From assembly GCF_002213415.1 (NCBI RefSeq), contig NZ_NJGU01000001.1, positions 806,001 through 870,000 on the forward strand: a stretch of 64,000 bases of DNA. The letters run 5' to 3'. The first letter of the stretch is position 1; every line of letters starts with the position of its first letter. Source of the stretch: Herbaspirillum robiniae. Lineage in GTDB: Bacteria > Pseudomonadota > Gammaproteobacteria > Burkholderiales > Burkholderiaceae_D. Below the pieces are notes generated by a model. The model ran no database searches and was not told the origin of the DNA. It saw only the letters and a list, made by a program, of their open reading frames with translations. The position numbers were made by a program, and so were the translations under genes. Positions 34,901 to 41,959 of this stretch are shown in pieces.

Positions 34901-37004
34901 TGAACACGTCGTCGAAGGCCGAGCCGATGACGTTCTGGATGTGGTTGTAGGTGTCGCCTTCGGCAAATCCGCCGGTGCCGCGGCCGGACACGAAGTTGAC
35001 CGATACGCCGGCGGTGGAGCTGACATAGCTGACCGTATCGTTGCCGCCGCTGCCGCCGTCGAAGCTGTTGGCGTCGAGGCTGCCGACGAAGGTGTCGTCA
35101 TAGGCGGTGCCGATGACGTTCTGGATGCGTACATAGGTGTCGCCCGCCGCCGCGCCGCCGCTGCCGGTGCCGCTCACCAGGTTGACGTTGACGCCCGCCG
35201 AGGAGTTGACGTAGGACACCGTGTTCGACCCGCCGCCGCCGTCGAAACGGTTGGCGTCGGTGCTGGCGATGAAGACGTCGTCATAGGCCGAACCGGTGGC
35301 GTTCTGGATGTGCGTGTAGGTGTCGCCCTGGGCGTAGCCGCCGCTGCCGGTGCCGGTCACCAGGTTGACGGTGACGGCCGAGGTGGAGGACTCGTAGGAG
35401 ACCGTGTCCGAACCGCCGCTGCCGCCGTCGAGCCGGTTCACCGCAGCGTTGGCGACGAAGGTGTCGCTGTAGGCGCTGCCCTTGAGGTTCTGGATGTTGG
35501 TGAGGACGTCGCCCTGCGCGTCGCCACCGGTGCCCAGCCCGGTGACCAGGTTGACGGTCACGCCGGCGCCGGAGTTGGCGTAGCTGGCGGTATTGACGTT
35601 GGTGCCGGTGCTGTTGACGCCGCCGGTGATGATGTCGGCGCCGGCGCCGCCTTCGAAGAAGGTATTGCCAATGCCGCCGATCAGCGTGTCGTTGCCGGTG
35701 CCGCCGTACAGCAGGTCGTTGGCGTTGCTGCCGTAGATGGTGGTGCCGGCGTTGTTGCCCGCGTGCACCTCGTGCGGCGCGCCCTGCGCGGGCAGCACCA
35801 GCACCGCGTCGCCGGTGGCCGGATCCAGGTAGTTGAGGTCGCCGTAGGCGCTCGCGTCCTTGACCGCGACGTGGCGCGAGTCGGTCAGCGTGAGCTGGCC
35901 GTTGGAGGTCGCCACCACCGTGGTGAAGGTCAGGTCGAACGCCTGGTGCACCGGCGAAGAGGTGTCGGCCTCCACCGTGTGATATTGCAGCTGGAGATTG
36001 AAGTCCTTCTGCCCCGAGGCGACGGTGATCGAGTAGCGGCCGCCGCCCAGGTCGGTGCCGTTGACGATGGTCATATTGGACGGCACGCCCGAGACGATCA
36101 CCGACAGCACGTTGCCGGTGCCGGTGATGTTGACGTTGAAGACCTTGGTGAAGTCACCGATGTTGTTGCCGGCCGCATAGATCGTGGTGACGTCGTTGCC
36201 GGCGTTGATCACCTGCGTGCTGAACTGCTGCGGCAGGGACGCGTCGGTGGACGAAGTCGGGATACCGGCGCTGCCGTACAGCGTGCTGCCGATCTGGGTG
36301 ACGGTGGCGAGGTTGACCAGCTTGACCGCCTGGGTCGGCGCGGACGGATCGATCACCACGGTGGGCGGGATCACGCCCGGGCGTTCCGGCGGCGCCTGGA
36401 TTTCCACCGGGCGCTGCGGCGCGTCGCTCTTGCTGGGAGAGCTTTGCGACGCCACCAGCGCGGCATTGGCGGCGGTGGTGGATGCGTCGGCGGTGGGCTG
36501 GGTCGGCACCGACAGGTTCTGGGTGCCGTTGGTGGTCAGCGAGCCGGCGTTGTCGGTAATGATCTTGGACAGCTGGCTGACGCCGTCGCTGCCCAGGCTG
36601 GCCGCGTTGCGCTCGACGTTGACATGCTGCGGGCTCTGCACCGAGGCGTCGGTGGCCACGCGATCGGGCGAGGCGATCGGGTCCGAATTGAGCACGCGCG
36701 ACTGATCGTTCGGCGCCAGCGGGATCTTGCCCACGGTGTCGAGCAGGTTGCCGGTATTGGCGCTGCTGTCGGAGAACTTGACCTTGGACTTGTCGTCCAT
36801 CGCTTCCATGGCGCCGCCGGCCAGCACCACCTTGGTGCCGTCGGCCATGTGCAGCACCATGTCCACGTCCACCACCTGCACGTGCTGGACGGCGCCGCGC
36901 GGCGCGTTGAGCTGGAAGCTGCCGGCCTGGTCGGGCATCACCACCCGTACCGGGCCGGTGATTTTTTCCGCGGAGTTCGCTTGTGATGAGCTTGCGGTTG
37001 CCAT
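28983..37004 (-). CDS. Giant type I-secreted repeat adhesin (SiiE/LapA-like role)
   Basis: A 2673-aa acidic, cysteine-free-looking surface protein with no Sec signal. AGCGAGGAAAC precedes ATG 37004. The N-terminal region (about 1-100, FQLNAPRGAVQHVQVVDVDMVLHMADGTKVVLAG) may be a membrane-retention module. A linker and a non-repetitive domain (about 240-410) follow. About 31 tandem repeats of roughly 55-70 residues then run to about 2480. Each pairs an RTX-like half (NxFDGGxGSDTVSY) with VTVDL...GDTYxNIQNVTGSxYDDTF, rich in Asp/Gly/Asn and probably calcium-binding. The C-terminal about 190 residues lack repeats and should carry the uncleaved type I secretion signal. Five repeats are duplicated as a 987-bp block. 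It is the last gene of the secretion operon and presumably its substrate. Confidence 0.9.
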   Translation of the reverse strand: MATASSSQANSAEKITGPVRVVMPDQAGSFQLNAPRGAVQHVQVVDVDMVLHMADGTKVVLAGGAMEAMDDKSKVKFSDSSANTGNLLDTVGKIPLAPNDQSRVLNSDPIASPDRVATDASVQSPQHVNVERNAASLGSDGVSQLSKIITDNAGSLTTNGTQNLSVPTQPTADASTTAANAALVASQSSPSKSDAPQRPVEIQAPPERPGVIPPTVVIDPSAPTQAVKLVNLATVTQIGSTLYGSAGIPTSSTDASLPQQFSTQVINAGNDVTTIYAAGNNIGDFTKVFNVNITGTGNVLSVIVSGVPSNMTIVNGTDLGGGRYSITVASGQKDFNLQLQYHTVEADTSSPVHQAFDLTFTTVVATSNGQLTLTDSRHVAVKDASAYGDLNYLDPATGDAVLVLPAQGAPHEVHAGNNAGTTIYGSNANDLLYGGTGNDTLIGGIGNTFFEGGAGADIITGGVNSTGTNVNTASYANSGAGVTVNLVTGLGTGGDAQGDVLTNIQNLKGSAYSDTFVANAAVNRLDGGSGGSDTVSYESSTSAVTVNLVTGTGSGGYAQGDTYTHIQNATGSAYDDVFIASTDANRFDGGGGSNTVSYVNSSAGVNVNLVSGTGSGGAAAGDTYVRIQNVIGTAYDDTFVGSLDANSFDGGSGGNDTVSYVSSTAGVSVNFVSGRGTGGFAEGDTYNHIQNVIGSAFDDVFIAGVDSKNFNGGSGGSDTVNYGASTGAVTVNMITLTGSGGYAQNNTYTHIQNIVGSSYSDTFIASIDANNFNGGLGGSDTVSYAFSNAAVTVDLYNGSGSGGYAQGDVLAHIQNVIGSNYDDMFIASADVNNFNGGGGSNTVSYFYSVGGVTVDLTNTIGTGTGGYYAAGDSFTNIQNIIGSVYDDTFVASADANSFDGGTGSLHNRVSYAASTDAVTVDLNYTNGTGTSGGYAAGDKLTNIQDLTGGAGDDTFVASLAENNFDGGAGSNRVSYAASNAAVTVDLVLGVGAGGYANNDTYTNIQNVTGSNFDDLFIASLAANKFDGGAGNNTVSYAKAGDGVGVTVDLFNGVGSNGFAAGDTYANIQNAIGTAYDDTFVATSVKNVFTGLQGSDTVSYVNSTQGVTVDLVNNVGTGGFAQDDVYVGIENAIGSSLDDTFIASSDSNTFDGGVSVNGSHNRVSYAYSTQAVTVDLNHTDGTGTTGGYATGDKLINIQDVTGSAFDDTFFANALANKFDGGTGSLHNRVDYSYSTNGVMVDLFNKVGGDAVTGQVSFANGDTYTNIQDVTGSAADDIFVASAAENRFDGGASTAASHNMVSYANSTVNETVDLFNGVGSGGAGSLANNDTYVNIQDVTGGSGNDTFYASAAANNFYGGAGSDTVSYARSNDGQGVTVDLVAKVGTGGFAAGDKYDSIENVTGTSNNDTFIASADVNTFDGGAGSDTVSYAKANDGQGVTVNLATGQGSNGFATNDTYISIENVIGTDYDDKFYASSAANSFTGGLGNDTVDYSAANDGNGVTVDLFYTDGTNTSGGFAAGDKFNGIENVTGTQYDDTFFASAAANKFDGGTGSLHNRVNYSHSTNGVMVDLFNKVGGDAVTGQVSFANGDTYTNIQDVTGSAADDIFVASAAENRFDGGASTAASHNMVSYANSTVNETVDLFNGVGSGGAGSLANNDTYVNIQDVTGGSGNDTFYASAAANNFYGGAGSDTVSYARSNDGQGVTVDLVAKVGTGGFAAGDKYDSIENVTGTSNNDTFIASADANTFDGGAGSDTVSYAKANDGQGVTVNLATGQGSNGFATNDTYISIENVIGTDYDDKFYASSAANSFTGGLGNDTVDYSAANDGNGVTVDLFYTDGTNTSGGFAAGDKFNGIENVTGTQYDDTFFASAAANKFDGGTGSLHNRVSYSHSGAGVIVDLVANTGSDAVVGQTSFANGDTYVNIQDATGSDYDDTFIASAAANRFDGGAGSDTVSYAKASDGIGVTVDLAGKTGSFGFATNDTYVSIENVIGTNWDDTFIASSDANKFEGLGGSNTVSYAQSTSSNGTTGVTVNLSTGAAGVNNYAQGDTYSHIQNVIGSRFADVLTGAAYDSVNNVGVMSTLTGGAGADTITAVVANRAYTYASYAGSGSVVINLQAGTGSGNDAQGDVLVNIDNIIGSGNDDIIYASSFANKLDGGNGSDTVNYSLSTSADGVNGVTVNLSTGLGSGNFADNDTYANIENVVGSAYNDILTGFATVGVKSVLTGGAGADSLNGVLANRGSTWASYAGSSSGVTVDLFYTDGTGTFGGDAAGDKLININNLLGSDNNDTFYANDQGNSFDGGLGVNTVNYSHSNAAVTVDLSATDGSGTSGGYAAGDKYVNIQNVVGSNFDDTFLASNQANFFDGGAMVSAGNTVSYARSNGGVTVDLFHNNGSGNYAAGDTYANIQNATGSAYNDTFVGNSAANKFVGGGGSDTVSYEFSTGSAIVASLATNSGSSGDASGDSYSGIANLTGSANVNSTLTGDGNGNILTAKGTATTNTLNGGGAVSGQTDVYNVLEGGSNSVTVGSGTNLINVSAGSHSTAGAQSDMVNKDTGSSNIASINGLAGTTTLHFDDLGSSLTLSNFSNKVSGITTLDVTTGSATNVVITADDVIKMGIASGATSHLLTVKMNATESLQIMANGSDHYVYFPGTTDYAFYNASNQEVARIHLVTA
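31345..33318 (-). repeat. Near-identical 987-bp tandem duplication inside the adhesin gene
   Basis: Two adjacent copies with a period of 987 bp (329 codons), about 31345-32331 and 32332-33318, each encode five adhesin repeats. They differ at only a few bases; one change makes Ala versus Val in ASADxNTFDGG. Other repeats in the gene are far more diverged, so this block was duplicated recently and in frame. Exact boundaries are uncertain by tens of bases. Confidence 0.88.
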
Positions 37005-37051
37005 GTTTCCTCGCTGTCGAAGATCAGTTCGAAGTTATCGTTTCATCAAAC

Positions 37052-37074
37052 CCGCGTCGCCCCCGGCGACGCGG
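37052..37074 (-). promoter_or_regulatory. Intercistronic hairpin between exporter and adhesin genes
   Basis: Perfect 10-bp GC-rich arms, CCGCGTCGCC / GGCGACGCGG, with a 3-base loop lie 12 bases after the ABC exporter stop and 48 bases before the adhesin start. It is followed on the minus strand by GTTTGATG rather than a full U-run. It is therefore more likely an RNA-stability or partial-termination element than a full stop. Confidence 0.6.
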
Positions 37075-37085
37075 ATGCTGCAGCC

Positions 37086-38789
37086 TTACTGCAAAATCTG
37101 GGCCCGTGGGCCGTCGGCCACGATACGGCCGCCGTCGATGACGACGATGCGGTCCATATGGCGCAACAGCGCCGGGCTGTGGGTGGCCACCACCAGCGTG
37201 CGCCCGTTGGCGAAAGCCACCATGCGCTCGATGATGCGGGCCTCGGTCTGCTGGTCGATGCCGGTGGTCGGCTCGTCCAGCAGCAGGATGCGCGGCACCG
37301 ACGCCACCACGCGCGCCAGCGCCACCATCTGGCGCTGCCCGCCGGAGAGGTTGCCGGGCGCCTTGAGCGCCTGGTCCAGCCGCAGCTCGCCGCGCGCGAT
37401 CAGGTCGTCCAGCGCCGACACGCCCAGTGCGGCCTCGTACACCTGTCCCGGCACGCGCTCGCCGATGAAGATGTTGGCCGCCACCGTGCCGTCGAAGATG
37501 AAGGGCTCCTGCGGCTTGAAGCCGATGTTGCGCATGCGCGCCTCGGCCGCATAGGCAGTGACGGCCACGCCGTCCACCAGCACGTGGCCCTCTTCCGGCT
37601 TGTGCAGGCCGGCCAGCGCGCGCAGCAGGGTCGACTTGCCGGAGCCGGAACGGCCGACGATGCCGACCTTCTCGCCGGGCTGGATAGTCAGCGAGACGTG
37701 CTTCAAGGTCGGGGTTTCCTTCTTGTCCAGGTGCAGCATCAGGTTGCCGACCTGGATCAGGCCGCGCATTTCCTGGCGCACCACGTCGGCGCCGCCGGTC
37801 TGCTCTTCCTCGCCGAACAGCTGGTCGAACTCGGCGCGCGCGCGGCGGAACATCTCGATGCGGCCCAGGAACGCCGCCAGCGAGGACAGCACCGTGGTGG
37901 CGCGGCTGATCAGCAGCGAACCCGCGATCAGGGCGCCGACGGTGAGCGCGTTGTCTTCCACCAGGTAGACGCCGACCACCAGCGTGGCCACCGAGATGGC
38001 GGTATAGCCGACCGAGGACACCGCGTAGCCGGCGTTCATCCAGAAGCGGCTCTTGGCCATGGCCACGGCGTTGGAGGCGGCGTCGGCAAGGAAGGAGCGC
38101 ATCAGGCGCTCCTGCAGCAGCGTGGTCTTGAGCGTCTCCATGCCGAACACGATGCTGGCCAGCTTGTCGATCTTGCCGGTGCCGGCCTTCATGGCGGCGT
38201 TGGCGTAGTCGTTGCCGGGCACCTTGAACAGCAGCTGGGCGCCCACCAGCAGCGCCCCACCCACCAGCAGCACCCAGACCAGGTGGCCGCCGACAAAGCC
38301 CAGCACCACCAGATAGAGCAGCAGGAACGGCAGGTCCACCAGCAGCAGCATGTAGTTCGACGAGAGCAGGTCGCGCGCGGACGACAGGTCGCGATAACGC
38401 GCCAGCACCACACCCACCGGCGCGTTGACCTTGGCGCTGAGCAGCCGGCGCGCGGAGACTTCGTCGAACTCCACGTCCAGCTTGCCGGCCAGCTGCTCGG
38501 TGTAGTACACGCGGATCAGGCGCAGCACCAGCTCCAGCGCGATGAACAGCAGCATGCCCAGGGTCAGCGCCCACAAGGTCTCGGGAATGTGGTTGCCGAT
38601 CACCTTGTCGTAGACCAGCCGCGAATACAGCGGCATGAGCAGGCCCAGCAGGTTGACCAGGATGCCGGCCACGATGATTTCGACGAAGCGCGCGCCGTAG
38701 GCCCGCAGGAGCGACAGGTAAGTCGGGTCCTGGCGCAGGCCATGCAAGGGCTGCGGCTGGTCGATATGTACCTGTTCGCTTTCGTTCAT
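37086..38789 (-). CDS. Type I secretion ABC exporter, SiiF/LapB-like
   Basis: A 567-aa fused permease-ATPase. The transmembrane domain (about 30-310) has six hydrophobic segments. The nucleotide-binding domain has Walker A GRSGSGKST (379-387), signature LSGGQ (481-485), Walker B ILLLDEP (501-507) and the switch His in VVATHSPA. No N-terminal C39 or C39-like domain precedes the membrane part; it has only about 30 residues there. Gene order places it between the MotA-like protein (38-bp gap) and the adhesin. It should form the inner-membrane motor of the exporter with the HlyD-like and TolC-like proteins. Confidence 0.93.
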   Translation of the reverse strand: MNESEQVHIDQPQPLHGLRQDPTYLSLLRAYGARFVEIIVAGILVNLLGLLMPLYSRLVYDKVIGNHIPETLWALTLGMLLFIALELVLRLIRVYYTEQLAGKLDVEFDEVSARRLLSAKVNAPVGVVLARYRDLSSARDLLSSNYMLLLVDLPFLLLYLVVLGFVGGHLVWVLLVGGALLVGAQLLFKVPGNDYANAAMKAGTGKIDKLASIVFGMETLKTTLLQERLMRSFLADAASNAVAMAKSRFWMNAGYAVSSVGYTAISVATLVVGVYLVEDNALTVGALIAGSLLISRATTVLSSLAAFLGRIEMFRRARAEFDQLFGEEEQTGGADVVRQEMRGLIQVGNLMLHLDKKETPTLKHVSLTIQPGEKVGIVGRSGSGKSTLLRALAGLHKPEEGHVLVDGVAVTAYAAEARMRNIGFKPQEPFIFDGTVAANIFIGERVPGQVYEAALGVSALDDLIARGELRLDQALKAPGNLSGGQRQMVALARVVASVPRILLLDEPTTGIDQQTEARIIERMVAFANGRTLVVATHSPALLRHMDRIVVIDGGRIVADGPRAQILQ

Positions 38790-38827
38790 CTGCCGTTGCT
38801 CCGTACTCGCCCCGCGTCAGGCAGGCA

Positions 38828-40495
38828 TCAGGATTGCGCGCCGCGGTTGGCGGACATTTCGCGGATGGCCTCGCGCAGCTCCAGGCGCAGGTCCTTGACC
38901 ATGGTCTGGCGGCCGTTGCGCATTTCTTCGATCACGGTCTGCCAGTTGATGTTCTGGCGCATCAGCGCCTCGGTGATGGAGGTCAGCGATTGCGGGATGG
39001 CGCCCAGGTTCTTCACGCGGTCGTTCTGGGTCGCCATGTGCTTGGCCAGGTCGATCTGCAGCTGGCGCGCCGACAGCGCGTCGCGCGCCATGTTGCTGGA
39101 GTTCTCGCCCATGGTGTTGCCAAGTTCGTTCAGGCGCGCCGCCACGGTGGACTGGATTTCGCCCTGGTACTGGATGGCGCCCATCTCGTCGGCCAGGCGG
39201 ATCGAGATCTGGTTCAGCAGCGTCGGCAGCTGCGCGATGTTCTGCGCACTCTTCTCGTGCATGTTGGAAATTTCGGTCTGCTGCGCCTGCAGCGAGGTCA
39301 GCGACGACGACAGCGCCACCTGGCCGGCCTGGATGTTGGAGACGATCTGCGGCAGCACCTCGAAGGTGCGGTTGGCGATGTCGCCGTTGACCGAGAGGCG
39401 CTCTTCCAGCGACGACAGGCTGTCGGACAGGTCGCGCGCCGAGGTGATCTTGGTGTTGATGATCTGGCCGACGTTGCGGATTTCTTCCAGGGTCTGCTGC
39501 GCGGTCTCATGCATGCGCGGGCCGAAGGCCACCAGCTGGCGCAGGTTGCGCGACTCTTCCATGCTGTCATTGAACAGCTGGACGATGTTGTTGAGGCGCT
39601 CGTTCAGGCCTTCGAGCTTGATGCCGGCCTGCAGCGAGGCTTCCGAGCTGTTGCGCGCGGCCATGATGGATTCGCGCTGCAGCACCATCAAGTCCTGCAG
39701 GAACTCGGCCAGGAAGGTTTCCGACACGCCCTGGCGTTGCGTGGCCGCAGGGCCGGACATGTCGTGGATCACGTGCTGCACCATGTCGCTGATGCACTCG
39801 CGGGCGCGCGCCACCAGCTTCTTGCCGGCGCCGCGCAGCGGGGTCAGCGTCAGGCCCAGGCACAGCGAGCCGATCAGGCCGAACATCGAGGCCGAGAACG
39901 CGGTGCCCATCGATGCCAGCGGTTTTTGCAAGTCGGCCACCAGGCGCATGAAGGAGGCGTCCATGTCGCCGCCGCCGGCCGCCTTGCCGAAGCCGTCGAT
40001 CAGGGCGGCGGTGCCGACCAGGGTTTCCAGCAGGCCGATGAAGGTGCCCAGGAGACCCAGCGCGATCATGAAACCGGTCAGGAACTGCGGGAACTCGGTC
40101 TTGGCTTCCAGGTGCGCCTTCAGGTCGTGCAGCGAGCCTTCGATGGTCTCCTGCTCGATACGCGAAGTCAGGCGGCCCTTGGTGCTGGCCACGCTGACCA
40201 GCACCTGGCCGATCTCGGTGCCGGCGAACTCGGGCGCCTTGACCAGGTCCTGCATCGATTCGCCGGCCTTGGTGCGCTCATAGAACTGCATCAGCTTGTC
40301 ATGCTCCCAGTTCACGCGCCAGATGTTGTAGCCGATCAGGGCGATGCCGAACACCGCCACCGAGATGATGAACAGGTTCAGGAACGGGTTGATGTGAATT
40401 GCGTGCAGGACGAAGTCCCGGAACAGGATCGCTCCCACCAGCAGCAACAGCGTCGGGATGGCAGCGAGTGCATAGAATTGGCGTAGGTTTTTCAT
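38828..40495 (-). CDS. MotA/TolQ/ExbB-like proton-channel protein with long coiled-coil tail (SiiB/ZorA-like)
   Basis: A 555-aa inner-membrane protein. Helices lie at about 10-28 and 38-58. The paired MotA/ExbB-type helices are at 138-160 (FLTGFMIALGLLGTFIGLLETL) and 197-218 (MGTAFSASMFGLIGSLCLG). From about 230 to the end comes a long, helical, Gln/Glu/Ser-rich cytoplasmic tail predicted to be coiled coil. The architecture matches ZorA of Zorya defence and, in genomic context, SiiB of the Salmonella SPI-4 secretion system, where the SiiAB channel supports adhesin activity. Zorya effector genes are absent, and every neighbour is a type I secretion gene. The partner is the OmpA/MotB-like protein of the same operon. 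Confidence 0.88.
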   Translation of the reverse strand: MKNLRQFYALAAIPTLLLLVGAILFRDFVLHAIHINPFLNLFIISVAVFGIALIGYNIWRVNWEHDKLMQFYERTKAGESMQDLVKAPEFAGTEIGQVLVSVASTKGRLTSRIEQETIEGSLHDLKAHLEAKTEFPQFLTGFMIALGLLGTFIGLLETLVGTAALIDGFGKAAGGGDMDASFMRLVADLQKPLASMGTAFSASMFGLIGSLCLGLTLTPLRGAGKKLVARARECISDMVQHVIHDMSGPAATQRQGVSETFLAEFLQDLMVLQRESIMAARNSSEASLQAGIKLEGLNERLNNIVQLFNDSMEESRNLRQLVAFGPRMHETAQQTLEEIRNVGQIINTKITSARDLSDSLSSLEERLSVNGDIANRTFEVLPQIVSNIQAGQVALSSSLTSLQAQQTEISNMHEKSAQNIAQLPTLLNQISIRLADEMGAIQYQGEIQSTVAARLNELGNTMGENSSNMARDALSARQLQIDLAKHMATQNDRVKNLGAIPQSLTSITEALMRQNINWQTVIEEMRNGRQTMVKDLRLELREAIREMSANRGAQS

Positions 40496-40548
40496 ACTGG
40501 CGAAGTTCCGGGCAGATGGATGCTAGAGATACGGAAAATGAAAACGGG

Positions 40549-40573
40549 CGCCGCGCGCAGGATCGGCGCGGCG
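40549..40573 (-). promoter_or_regulatory. Intercistronic hairpin between HlyD-like and MotA-like genes
   Basis: Arms CGCCGCGC / GCGCGGCG with a 9-base loop sit in the 103-bp gap, followed on the minus strand by CCCGTTTTCATTTT, a broken U-run. It may reduce read-through or protect the upstream mRNA. Confidence 0.5.
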
Positions 40574-40598
40574 TTGAACACGGTATGCGGGAAGCGGC

Positions 40599-41957
40599 TC
40601 ATCGCGGCTCCCTCATGGCGCTTTGCGAGAAGCGCGACAGCGGCGACATCAGGTATTGCCAAACGGTGCGCCGGCCCACGATCATGTCGGCGGTGGCGGT
40701 CATGCCGGGCATCAGCGCCAGGTTGCGCTGCAGTTCGCCGGCACCGCGGGCGACCTCGATCTTGACGCGGTAGTAACGCTCGCCCCGCTCTTCCGGGACG
40801 GTGTCGGCCGACACTTCGGTCACCACGCCGTCCATGGCGCCATACACGCCGTAGTCATAAGCGGACACCTTCACCCGCGCGCGCGCGCCGGTCACCAGCT
40901 GGGCGCGGTCGGTCGGCGAAATCTTCGCTTCGATCACCAGCTTGTCGTCGCTGGGCGTCATTTCGATGATGGGATCACCCGGCTTGACCACGCCGCCGAC
41001 GGTGTTGATCAGCACGCGGTTGACCACGCCGTCCATCGGCGCCTTCACTTCCGAGCGCGAGACGCGGTCGTTGCGCGACTTGATTTCTTCCTGCAGGCGC
41101 GCCAGCTCGGTCTCGGCGGCGGTCAGTTCGGTGCGGGCGTCGGAACGGAAGCGCGAGGCGGCCTCGCCCATCTTGGCCTGCGATTCGGCGATCGCCGCAT
41201 TCAGGCGCGGGATCATGGCGTTGGTGGCGGCCAGCTTGCTCTGCGCGTCCTGCACGCGGGCGGCCGACTGGATGTCTTCCAGCTGCGACGCGGCGTTGCG
41301 CTCGAGCATGTTGTGGATCAGCTTGTACTGGCGCTGCGCCAGGTCGAGTTCGCTGGCCAGGCTCTTCTGGCGGCTGACCGCCTCGCCCAGCTCGGCCTGG
41401 CGCTGGGCCGACTGCTCGCGCAGCACCGACAGCTCCTGCGACACCTTGGCGCCGCGCGCGGCGAAGGCGGCCTGTTCGCTCTGCACGGCCGGATCGTCGC
41501 GCGACAGGTCGGCGGGCATCTGCAGGCTGGGGCTGCCGGAAGCCTCGGCGCTCAGGCGCGCGATCTTGGCGCGCAGGCCGAGGATCTTGACCCGGCCTTC
41601 GCCCAGGTCGGCGTTGGCGCGCACGTCGGAAATCGAAATCAGCGTCTGGCCCTTCTTCACGGCCGCGCCTTCGCGCACCAGGATGGCGGAGACGATGCCG
41701 CCCTCAAGGTGCTGGATGATCTGGTTGTGCTCGGAGGAGACGATGCGCCCGGTGCCGCGCACCACCATGTCGATCGGCGCGAACACCGACCACACCAGCA
41801 GCAGCGCCAGCAGCGCGGCGCAGGCCAGCACCGCCAGGCGCGGACGCGGCATGGTGCGCAGCTCGCCCAGGCGGCGGTCCAGCCGCGGCGCGATGCGGCG
41901 CATGAAGCCCTTGCCGCGGGAAGCGATCCCGTGGGCGGCGTTGGGCTTGAGCGACAT
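40599..41957 (-). CDS. HlyD-family periplasmic adaptor of type I secretion (SiiD/LapC-like)
   Basis: A 452-aa membrane-fusion protein. A single N-terminal helix (about 40-62, LAVLACAALLALLLVWSVFAP) is followed by the first lipoyl half (IIQHLEGGIVSAILVREGAAVKKGQTL). A long coiled-coil hairpin (about 125-310) leads to the second lipoyl half (VKAPMDGVVNRVLINTVGGVVKPGDPI) and a C-terminal beta-barrel. The gene overlaps the stop of the MotB-like gene: GTG 41963 overlaps its TGA, and ATG 41957 is 2 bases beyond. Either could be used; I chose ATG. It bridges the ABC exporter to the TolC-like channel. Confidence 0.92.
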   Translation of the reverse strand: MSLKPNAAHGIASRGKGFMRRIAPRLDRRLGELRTMPRPRLAVLACAALLALLLVWSVFAPIDMVVRGTGRIVSSEHNQIIQHLEGGIVSAILVREGAAVKKGQTLISISDVRANADLGEGRVKILGLRAKIARLSAEASGSPSLQMPADLSRDDPAVQSEQAAFAARGAKVSQELSVLREQSAQRQAELGEAVSRQKSLASELDLAQRQYKLIHNMLERNAASQLEDIQSAARVQDAQSKLAATNAMIPRLNAAIAESQAKMGEAASRFRSDARTELTAAETELARLQEEIKSRNDRVSRSEVKAPMDGVVNRVLINTVGGVVKPGDPIIEMTPSDDKLVIEAKISPTDRAQLVTGARARVKVSAYDYGVYGAMDGVVTEVSADTVPEERGERYYRVKIEVARGAGELQRNLALMPGMTATADMIVGRRTVWQYLMSPLSRFSQSAMREPR

Positions 41958-41959
41958 GG

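Noticed and set aside
29700-35600. CRISPR-like or satellite array from the regular repeats
   Set aside because: The periodicity is about 160-200 bp in a coding frame with amino-acid-level conservation and no constant direct repeats or spacers.
36450-36480. LapG-type di-alanine cleavage site in the adhesin N-terminus (TTAANAALVA)
   Set aside because: The family site is usually TAAG or PAAG, this one reads TAAN, and no lapD or lapG gene is in the window. Too weak to call.
28998-36986. 2662-codon open frame on the + strand, antisense to the adhesin gene
   Set aside because: It is the shadow of a high-GC repetitive gene lacking stops on the opposite strand. Its product is a Val/Gly/Asp/Arg-rich sequence with no family features, while the minus-strand frame has a ribosome site, clear repeats and an exporter operon.
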